Assembly: GCF_000016185.1 (NCBI RefSeq)
Contig: NC_011420.2
Location: forward strand, 1,818,501 to 1,882,500
Reading direction: 5' to 3'
Source of the DNA: Rhodospirillum centenum SW
Lineage (GTDB): Bacteria > Pseudomonadota > Alphaproteobacteria > Azospirillales > Azospirillaceae
DNA: 64,000 bases
How positions within the stretch are numbered: position 1 is the first letter of the stretch; every line of letters starts with the position of its first letter. Positions 57,859 to 64,000 of this stretch are shown here, piece after piece. The notes below the pieces were generated by a model that was not told the origin of the DNA, searched no databases, and was given only the letters and a program-made list of their open reading frames with translations. Position numbers and translations under genes: made by a program.

Positions 57859-58788
57859 ATGAAGCTGACCCGGCGCGTCAAGGAAATCCTCTCCTGGTAT
57901 GAGAGCGACAATCCCGGCACCAAGGCCAATCTGGCCCGCATCCTGATGGAGGGGCGGCTGGGCGGCAGCGGCAAGCTGGTGATCCTGCCGGTCGATCAGG
58001 GCTTCGAGCACGGCCCCGCGCGCAGCTTCGGCGTCAATCCGCCGGCCTACGATCCGCACTACCATTTCCAGCTCGCCATCGACGCCGGCCTGTCGGCCTA
58101 TGCCGCCCCGCTCGGCCCGCTGGAGGCCGGGGCCGGCACCTTCGCCGGCTCCATCCCGCTGATCCTGAAGATGAACAGCTCCAACAGCCTGTCCCGGCTG
58201 AAGGAGGGCGCGGACCAGGCGGTGACCGCCAGCATCGACGACGCTCTGCGCCTGGGCTGCTCGGCCATCGGCTTCACCATCTATCCCGGCTCCGACGCCA
58301 TGTTCGGCCAGTTCGAGGAAATCCGCGAGCTGTCGCGCGAGGCCAAGTCCAAGGGGCTGGCGACCGTGATCTGGTCCTACCCGCGCGGCGGGGAGATCAC
58401 CAAGAAGGGCGAGCTGGCGCTGGACATCGACGCCTACGCCGCGCACATGGCCGCCCTGCTGGGCGCCCACATCATCAAGGTCAAGCTGCCGACCGCCGAC
58501 CTGGAGCAGGAGGAGGCGCGCAGGATCTACGAGCAGACGAAGGTCCCGCGCGAGACCCTGACCGACCGCGTGAAGCACATCATGCAGGCGTCCTTCAACG
58601 GCCGCCGCATCGTCGTCTTCTCCGGCGGCGCGCACAAGGGCGAGGACGCGATCTTCGACGATGCCCGTGCCATCCGCGACGGCGGCGGCAACGGTTCCAT
58701 CATCGGCCGCAACGCCTTCCAGCGCCCGCGCGAGGAGGCCCTGGCCCTGCTGGACAGGCTGGTCCGCATTTACCAGGGCAAGGAATAA
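57859..58788 (+). CDS. fbaB: Class I fructose-bisphosphate aldolase (DhnA type)
   Basis: 309 residues; Schiff-base aldolase for fructose-1,6-bisphosphate, working in glycolysis and gluconeogenesis with Gap and Tkt. Features: [20 protein letters not shown], the Schiff-base Lys in [13 protein letters not shown], and the phosphate-binding [10 protein letters not shown] and [20 protein letters not shown]. This is the DhnA/FbaB type rather than the class II enzyme. Downstream is a terminator-like hairpin, then thiE. Confidence 0.94.
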   Translation: MKLTRRVKEILSWYESDNPGTKANLARILMEGRLGGSGKLVILPVDQGFEHGPARSFGVNPPAYDPHYHFQLAIDAGLSAYAAPLGPLEAGAGTFAGSIPLILKMNSSNSLSRLKEGADQAVTASIDDALRLGCSAIGFTIYPGSDAMFGQFEEIRELSREAKSKGLATVIWSYPRGGEITKKGELALDIDAYAAHMAALLGAHIIKVKLPTADLEQEEARRIYEQTKVPRETLTDRVKHIMQASFNGRRIVVFSGGAHKGEDAIFDDARAIRDGGGNGSIIGRNAFQRPREEALALLDRLVRIYQGKE

Positions 58789-58800
58789 GTCCCCTGCCCG

Positions 58801-58822
58801 GGGCGGTCTTCCGGGACCGCCC
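58801..58822 (+). terminator. Hairpin downstream of the aldolase gene
   Basis: GGGCGGTC pairs with GACCGCCC around a six-base loop, 13 bases after the stop. It has no T-run, so termination is only moderately likely. Confidence 0.45.
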
Positions 58823-58906
58823 GTCCGGCGTTATCGTCGGCCCCGGCGGGCATCTGCCCCCGGGGCCGCTTCCTTTCCGGCGGCCCGCCGCCCTTTCCGG
58901 ACTGCC

Positions 58907-59530
58907 ATGACCGACTGCCGCCTGTACCTGATCACCCCGCCCGCCTTCGACCCGCAGGCGTTCGCCCCCACGCTGGCCGCGGCCCTGGATGCCGGCGACG
59001 TCGCCTGCGTGCAGCTCCGCCTCAAGGACGCGCCCGACGAGGCGATCCTGCGGGCGGTGGAGGTGCTGCGGCCGCTGGTGCAGGCCCGCGACGTGGCCTT
59101 CATCCTGAACGACCGGCCGGACCTCGCCGCACGGTCGGGCTGCGACGGGGTGCATGTCGGGCAGGAGGACACGCCCTACCGCGAGGCGCGGCGGCTGGTC
59201 GGGGCAGACGCCATCGTCGGCGTGACCTGCCATGACAGCCGCCACCTCGCCATGGTGGCCGGCGAGGAAGGGGCGGACTACGTCGCCTTCGGCGCCTTCT
59301 TCCCGACCGGGACCAAGGAGCCGAAGACCACGGCCGATCCGGAGATCCTGACCTGGTGGCAGGAGATGATGGAGGTGCCGTGCGTCGCCATCGGCGGCAT
59401 CACTGTAGAGACGGCGCCGCTGCTGGTGCAGGCCGGGGCCGACTTCCTGGCCGTCTGCGGCGGCGTCTGGAACCACCCCGCCGGTCCCGCCGCCGCGGTG
59501 GCCGACTTCAACCGCGTGATGCGGGGCTGA
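58907..59530 (+). CDS. thiE: Thiamine-phosphate synthase
   Basis: 207 residues; joins HMP-pyrophosphate and thiazole phosphate. Motifs include [55 protein letters not shown] and [17 protein letters not shown] 58907 ([12 protein letters not shown]) is the family start. The last 23 bases overlap the 3' end of the convergent epmA gene. A stop is shared in no operon; a preceding aldolase gene may be co-expressed. Confidence 0.94.
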   Translation: MTDCRLYLITPPAFDPQAFAPTLAAALDAGDVACVQLRLKDAPDEAILRAVEVLRPLVQARDVAFILNDRPDLAARSGCDGVHVGQEDTPYREARRLVGADAIVGVTCHDSRHLAMVAGEEGADYVAFGAFFPTGTKEPKTTADPEILTWWQEMMEVPCVAIGGITVETAPLLVQAGADFLAVCGGVWNHPAGPAAAVADFNRVMRG

Positions 59531-60614
59531 CGGCAGGCGCCGCCACCGGCGCCCAGAGCACGTCCTCGATCCGCGCCGCGCCGGTGACGAGCATCACCAG
59601 CCGGTCGAAGCCCAGCGCGATGCCCGCGCTCTCCGGCATCAGGGCCAGGGCGTCGAGGAACTCCTCGTCCAGCGGGTAGCGCTCGCCGTACAGGCGCTGC
59701 TTCTCCGCCATGTCTGCCTCGAACCGGGCGCGCTGCACGGCGGGATCGGTCAGCTCCCCGAAGGCGTTCGCCAGCTCGACGCCGCAGGCATACAGCTCGA
59801 ACCGCTCCGCCACCCGCGGGTCGCCCGGCTTGGCCCGCGCCAGCGCGGCCATGGACACCGGATAGTCGGCCAGGAAGGTCGGCCGTCCGTAGCCGAGACG
59901 GGGCTCGATCCGTTCCAGGCTGATGCGGAAGAACAGGTCTTCCCAGGTGTCGCCCGGCGCGGTGCGGATGCCGATGCGCGCCGCCTCCGCCGCCAGCAAC
60001 GCGGGATCGGGCCGCAGCGGGTCGGGGGCCGTCGCCAGCAGGTCCACGTCCGCGTAGCGCCGGAAGGCATCGGCGACGCTGAGCACCTCCCACGCCCCGA
60101 AGGGATCGCACGTCGCCTCTCCCCGGCGCAGCAGGTCCGTCCCGCCCGCGCGGCAGGCGGCCCGCACCAGCGCCTCGCAGTCGCGCATCAGGTCGGTGTA
60201 GCCGGCCCCGGCGCGATACCATTCCAGCATGCTGAACTCGGGATGATGGGTCGCCGACCGCTCCCCGTTGCGGAAGACGTGCGCAAGCTGGAACAGCCGC
60301 GGCAGCCCCGCCGCCAGCAGCTTCTTCATGGCGAATTCGGGGGAGGTGTGCAGGTGCAGCACCCGCCGGTCGTCGGGATGCGGACCCCGGAGTTCCGTCG
60401 AGAAGGCCTGGAGATGCACCTCCAGCCCCGGCGAGACCTGGAGCGCCGGTGTCTCGACCTCGGCGAAGTCCTCCGCCTCGAACCAGGCGCGCACGGCCCG
60501 GGTGATGCGGCCCCGCGCCGCAAGCGCGGTGCTGCGGCGGGCGAAGGCGTCGGGGTGCCACCAGGGAAGGGCGGACGGCAGCACGGAGGGCGGAATCGGC
60601 GGCAGGGACGTCAT
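59508..60614 (-). CDS. epmA: EF-P lysine lysyltransferase EpmA (GenX/PoxA)
   Basis: 368-residue class II aminoacyl-tRNA synthetase-like enzyme without the tRNA-binding OB domain. Motif 2 reads [20 protein letters not shown] and motif 3 [16 protein letters not shown]. EpmA attaches beta-lysine to elongation factor P. In many bacteria epmB and efp are neighbours; neither is within this window. The 3' end overlaps thiE tail-to-tail. Confidence 0.93.
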   Translation of the reverse strand: MTSLPPIPPSVLPSALPWWHPDAFARRSTALAARGRITRAVRAWFEAEDFAEVETPALQVSPGLEVHLQAFSTELRGPHPDDRRVLHLHTSPEFAMKKLLAAGLPRLFQLAHVFRNGERSATHHPEFSMLEWYRAGAGYTDLMRDCEALVRAACRAGGTDLLRRGEATCDPFGAWEVLSVADAFRRYADVDLLATAPDPLRPDPALLAAEAARIGIRTAPGDTWEDLFFRISLERIEPRLGYGRPTFLADYPVSMAALARAKPGDPRVAERFELYACGVELANAFGELTDPAVQRARFEADMAEKQRLYGERYPLDEEFLDALALMPESAGIALGFDRLVMLVTGAARIEDVLWAPVAAPAVSPASRG

Positions 60615-60688
60615 GGCGCAGGGGCTGGCGGCGGGAGACTGCGCGCACCATACTGGACTTCGCTTGCCGAGGGGAATGGGCGCACACC

Positions 60689-61651
60689 GTGGGGTCAGAC
60701 ACGCTTCCGACGCTCCGCATCCTGTGGGACGTCGGCCGCATCAGCGAATGGTACAGCGCCCTGGCGGAGGTGCCGTGCAGCACCCTGACCCAGTGCTTCG
60801 GCTATGCCCAGGCCATGGCGACGGTGGAGAAGTGGAAGCCGCGCCTGGGCCTGATCGAACTGGCCGACCGGCCGGTCGGGCTGGTCGTCGTGATGGAGAA
60901 GCGGATGATGGGGCTGGTGCGCGTCGTGCGCATCCACCGCGGACCGCTGATCCGGCCGGAGGCGGCGAAGCCGGCCGTCGTGGCGCAGGTGCTGAAGCTG
61001 CTGCGCGAGGCCTATCCGTCCGGTCCGACGCGCTGGACCGCCATCGTGCCCGAACTGCCCGCGACGGAGGAGAACGCCGCCATCCTGCGCTGGGCCGGGT
61101 TCCGCCGGATGGGCGGCCCCGGCTACCGCACCCTCTGGCTGGATCTGACGCAGGACGAAGCCACCTTGCGCCGGCGCATGGCGCAGAGCTGGCGCAACGC
61201 CCTGAACAAGGCCGAACGTTCCGGCCTGACGGTGGAGCTGGACCGCACGGGGACCCTGCTGCCCTGGCTCCTGGAGGAATACGCCCGCGACAAGGCGGCC
61301 AAGGGCTACCGCGGCGCCTCCGCCCCGCTGCTGACCCGGATGCGGACCGGCATGCACAAGGACGGCGACGTGCTGATCCTGCGCGCCCTGCTGGACGGCG
61401 TACCCGTGGCCGGCATCCTGGTCTTCGGCCACGGCCGGGCCGCCACCTACCAGATCGGCTGGAACGGGCCGGAGGGGCGCCGCTGCAACGCCAACAACCT
61501 GCTGCTCTGGCGCGCGGTGCAGGAACTGAAGGCGCAGGGGCGCCTGCGCTTCGACCTGGGCGGCATCCTGCCGGACCAGGCGCCCGGCGTGACCGCCTTC
61601 AAGCGCGGCCTGGGCGGCGAGGAGGTCGAACTGGTGGGCGCCTGGGCCTGA
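60689..61651 (+). CDS. FemAB-like peptidyltransferase / GNAT-fold protein
   Basis: 320 residues, of the 'lipid II:glycine glycyltransferase (FemX-like)' / FemAB-related group: QCFGYAQAMATVEKWKPRL near the N-terminus, LWLDLTQDEATLRRRMAQSW, RNALNKAERSGLTVEL and the second GNAT lobe (AGILVFGHGRAATYQIGWNG, LRFDLGGILPDQAPGVTAFK). The start is a GTG at 60689; the next ATG is well inside. Gram-negative members are not linked to a cross-bridge, so the amino-acyl acceptor is unknown. It is divergent from epmA with only 74 bases between. Confidence 0.8.
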   Translation: MGSDTLPTLRILWDVGRISEWYSALAEVPCSTLTQCFGYAQAMATVEKWKPRLGLIELADRPVGLVVVMEKRMMGLVRVVRIHRGPLIRPEAAKPAVVAQVLKLLREAYPSGPTRWTAIVPELPATEENAAILRWAGFRRMGGPGYRTLWLDLTQDEATLRRRMAQSWRNALNKAERSGLTVELDRTGTLLPWLLEEYARDKAAKGYRGASAPLLTRMRTGMHKDGDVLILRALLDGVPVAGILVFGHGRAATYQIGWNGPEGRRCNANNLLLWRAVQELKAQGRLRFDLGGILPDQAPGVTAFKRGLGGEEVELVGAWA

Positions 61652-61671
61652 ACGGGCAGTCCGGCCGGCCC

Positions 61672-62706
61672 CTAACGCGCGTCCAGCTTGATCTCGATGC
61701 GGCGGTTGCGGGCCAGGGCCTCGGCCGAGGTGCCGGGATCGAGCGGCTGGTACTGGCCGAAGCCGGCCGCGGCCAGCCGGTCGGCCGGGATGCCCTGGTC
61801 GATCAGGTACTTCACCACCGCCGTGGCGCGCGCCGTGGAAAGCTCCCAGTTGCTGGGGAAGCGGGCGGAGCGGATCGGCACGCTGTCGGTATGCCCGTCC
61901 ACGCGCAGCACCCAGTCCACCTCCGGCGGCACCCGGGCCGCGATCTCCTTCAGCGTCTCCGCCAGCCGGGACAGACGTTCCTTGCCGGCCTCGCCCAGTT
62001 CGACGCTGCCGCTGCCGAACAGCACCTCCGACTGGAAGACGAAGCGGTCGCCCACGACGCGCACGTCGTCGCGCTCCCCCAGCGCCTCGCGCAGCCGGCC
62101 GAAGAATTCCGAGCGGTAGCGGGCCAGCTCCGTCACCTTGTCGGCCAGGGCGACGTTCAGCCGGTTGCCCAGGTCGGCGATCTGCGCCTCCTGCTCCCGC
62201 CCCTTCCCCTCCGACACCTCCAGCGCCGCCGCCACCCGGGCAAGCTGCTCGCGCAGGGCGGCGACCTGCTGGTTCAGCAACTCCACCTGGGCGCGCGCCT
62301 CGTCGCCCAGCGCCCGCTCTGACTCCACACTGCCCTTCAGCCCGGCCTCCCGCGCGGCCAGGGCGTCGCGCTCTCCGGCCAGGGCGGCGATGTCGGCCTG
62401 GAGCTGCTCCCCGCGGGCCAGAGTGCTGCGCAGCCGGTCGGTCAGTTGCGCCACGTCGGCACGCAGGCCGCCCGACGTTTCCCGTTCCAGCGCCAGCATG
62501 TCCGCCAGTTCGGCGATGCGGCGGTTGACCTCCGCGAGCTGGCGGTCACGGCCCTGCAGGGCGCTGGACAGGTAGACCTGCGCCAGCACGAAGACCAGCA
62601 GCAGGAAGACGATCACCATCAGCAGGGAGGACAGCGCATCCACCCAGCCGGGCCAGATGTCCACCGCCGCCCCCCGCCCGCCCCGCCGGCCGCCGAAGCC
62701 GGGCAT
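61672..62706 (-). CDS. OmpA/MotB-domain inner-membrane protein
   Basis: 344 residues. A MotB-like membrane helix (ALSSLLMVIVFLLLVFVLAQ) is followed by a long coiled coil (ELADMLALERETSGGLRADV, VAALREQLARVAAALEVSEG) and a C-terminal OmpA domain (GHTDSVPIRSARFPSNWELS, RLAAAGFGQYQPLDPGTSAE, ARNRRIEIKLD). The critical membrane Asp of MotB is not evident at the expected place (WPGWVDALSS has one Asp before the helix). It overlaps in operon with the upstream ExbB-like gene (three bases apart). Confidence 0.85.
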   Translation of the reverse strand: MPGFGGRRGGRGAAVDIWPGWVDALSSLLMVIVFLLLVFVLAQVYLSSALQGRDRQLAEVNRRIAELADMLALERETSGGLRADVAQLTDRLRSTLARGEQLQADIAALAGERDALAAREAGLKGSVESERALGDEARAQVELLNQQVAALREQLARVAAALEVSEGKGREQEAQIADLGNRLNVALADKVTELARYRSEFFGRLREALGERDDVRVVGDRFVFQSEVLFGSGSVELGEAGKERLSRLAETLKEIAARVPPEVDWVLRVDGHTDSVPIRSARFPSNWELSTARATAVVKYLIDQGIPADRLAAAGFGQYQPLDPGTSAEALARNRRIEIKLDAR

Positions 62707-62709
62707 GGC

Positions 62710-63858
62710 TCAGCGCTCCCCGCCGTCGCCCAGCGCGGCGACGGTGCGCGCCAGGATGCGGATCTCGTTGCGCAGTTCGGCCACCGCCTCGGCCCGGCCG
62801 CTGGAACTGTCCTCCAGCAGCCGCGCGGTATACAGCTCCAGGTTCCGGATGTGGGTGCGGGTGGCGTCGTCGATGCCCATGTTGACGCCGGCGGCCAGCG
62901 TGGCCGCCAGTTGAGCCAGCACCGGGCGCAGTTCCATCTGGCTTTCCGCCAGCCGGGCCATGAGCTGCTGCTCCGCCCGCATCTGCTCGGCCAGCGCGGT
63001 GATCTTCTCCGTGAGCTGGGTCAGGTGGACGTTCTGCGTCCGCCGCCCCTCCTCCGTCGAGGCCATGGCATACTGCAACCGCTCGATGCTCTCCGCCGTC
63101 GTCTCCAGCAGCGCCTGGACATAGGCCGGGACGGAGCCGCCCTCCCCGCCGTCCCCGGCGATCCCGCCGGTCAGCCGGGTGGCACCGGCCAGCCAGTCCT
63201 CAAGCTCCGCATAGAAGCGGTTCTGCGCCTGCCCCGCCTGGAGTTCCAGGAAGCCCAGCACCAGCGAGCCGGCAAGGCCGAACAGCGAGGAACTGAAGGC
63301 CGTGCCCATGCCGGCGAGCGGCGCCTGGAGCCCCTGTTGCAGATCGCCGAAGACGCTGCCGGCATCGGCCGCCCCGTCGATCCGCAGGCTGCCGATCACG
63401 CCGCCGATGGCGCCGACCGTCTGCAACAGGCCCCAGAAGGTGCCCAGCAGGCCCAGGAAGATCAGCAGGCCGATGAGGTAGCGGCTGGTCTCACGGCTTT
63501 CGTCCAGCCGGGCGCCGACGCCGTCCAGCAGCGAGCGCGTGGCGACCGCCGAGAGGCTGAGCCGCCCCTGCCGCTCGCCCAGCATCCTGGCCATGGGGGC
63601 CAGCAGGCGCGGGGCCGCCGGCGGCACCTCCCCGGCGCGGAAGGCGTCCAGCCAGGCCGCCTCCGGCCGCAGCATCAGCACCTGCCGGAAGATGAAGGCG
63701 ATGCCCAGCAGCAGGACGACGAGGATCAGCCCGTTGAGCGCCGGATTGGCCAGGAAGGCGTGCGCGATCGCCGGGAAGAGCGCCACCGCGACGGCGGCGA
63801 CGGCGAGGAGGAACCCGGCCATCCGGCCGAGGAACCGCTGCGGGCGAGACATGGGCAT
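62710..63858 (-). CDS. MotA/TolQ/ExbB-family-like membrane protein
   Basis: 382 residues. Two N-terminal membrane helices (FLLAVAAVAVALFPAIAHAF and LILVVLLLGIAFIFRQV) and two more near residues 130-210 (LIGLLIFLGLLGTFWGLLQT, FSSSLFGLAGSLVLGFLELQ) carry the GTFWGLLQTVGAI motif typical of MotA/TolQ/ExbB. A C-terminal coiled coil follows. The adjacent OmpA-domain gene suggests a motor/stator-like pair outside flagella. The 142 bases beyond its start hold only GC-rich repeats. Confidence 0.82.
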   Translation of the reverse strand: MPMSRPQRFLGRMAGFLLAVAAVAVALFPAIAHAFLANPALNGLILVVLLLGIAFIFRQVLMLRPEAAWLDAFRAGEVPPAAPRLLAPMARMLGERQGRLSLSAVATRSLLDGVGARLDESRETSRYLIGLLIFLGLLGTFWGLLQTVGAIGGVIGSLRIDGAADAGSVFGDLQQGLQAPLAGMGTAFSSSLFGLAGSLVLGFLELQAGQAQNRFYAELEDWLAGATRLTGGIAGDGGEGGSVPAYVQALLETTAESIERLQYAMASTEEGRRTQNVHLTQLTEKITALAEQMRAEQQLMARLAESQMELRPVLAQLAATLAAGVNMGIDDATRTHIRNLELYTARLLEDSSSGRAEAVAELRNEIRILARTVAALGDGGER

Positions 63859-64000
63859 GATCCTGGCTCCCCTGCTGTGCCGGCCTGTGCCGGTCTTCTC
63901 CGTCCCTGCCGGCCTGCGCCGGTCTGTCCGGTGCCGGTCCCTCTTCGGCGTCCTCTGCCGGGCCGGCCTGTCCCTGCGGACGGGGGCCCTGGGGACGGCG

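Overview
This 64 kb window is chromosomal backbone from a very GC-rich alphaproteobacterium. A Rhodospirillales member of the Azospirillum/Rhodocista type is the best guess. This rests on gene order (yebC-ruvCAB-ybgC-tolQRAB-pal-cpoB-tilS-ftsH-folP-glmM, and 5-FCL-6S-zapA-DUF4164...tkt-gap...fba-thiE), on alphaproteobacterial families (DUF3126, DUF4164, the SerC2 type of phosphoserine aminotransferase) and on strong GC bias at third codon positions. The species call is inference. I see no rRNA, tRNA, insertion sequence, prophage or CRISPR array, and no gap between genes longer than 300 bases.

Layout. 1-9.4 kb: an aspartoacylase-like hydrolase and an AbrB-type membrane protein in one operon, a 594-aa protein of unknown function, CreA, an AI-2E-type permease, a stomatin/NfeD pair, an HRDC-like small protein, a SapC-family protein and a small hypothetical. 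9.5-16.2 kb: a ThDP enzyme, leucine dehydrogenase, a peptidoglycan-binding membrane protein, and a two-component locus whose hybrid protein has PAS, REC and HPt parts but no kinase core, next to a TorR-like regulator. 16.4-22.5 kb: bifunctional PutA with its divergent Lrp-type regulator, an orphan YjhX (TopAI-type) toxin whose 3' end is tandemly amplified, a BaiN/YhiN-like flavoprotein and a minimal chemoreceptor tip protein. 22.5-25.9 kb: the serine pathway (serC-DUF486-serA) behind a serC leader RNA. 26-27.8 kb: a second copy of the unknown ~590-aa family. 27.9-45.3 kb: PhzF, GNAT, thiD, glmM, folP, ftsH, tilS and the complete Tol-Pal envelope system followed by ruvCAB and yebC, all on the minus strand. 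45.5-47.8 kb: YmdB-like phosphoesterase, 5-formyl-THF cyclo-ligase (with two compensating frameshifts), a 6S RNA candidate, zapA and a DUF4164 gene. 47.9-51.1 kb: an ABC-2 exporter. 51.4-59.5 kb: tkt, gap, DUF3126, an S9 peptidase, an unknown 149-aa gene, class I aldolase and thiE. 59.5-64 kb: epmA, a FemAB-like transferase, and an ExbB/MotA-like plus OmpA/MotB-like pair.

How the genes fit together. Most of the window is housekeeping: central carbon metabolism (Tkt, Gap, Fba), serine synthesis (SerC, SerA), amino-acid catabolism (PutA, leucine dehydrogenase), cofactors (ThiD, ThiE, FolP, 5-FCL), Holliday-junction processing (RuvABC), membrane proteolysis (FtsH), tRNA-Ile lysidine (TilS), and envelope constriction and integrity (Tol-Pal, ZapA, GlmM). 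The less ordinary signals are the kinase-less phosphorelay protein, the paralogous pair of unknown ~590-aa proteins, the orphan toxin with a repeat array grown from its own stop-codon end, the stand-alone chemoreceptor tip, and the twice-shifted cyclo-ligase gene. No clearly new multi-gene system was identified.
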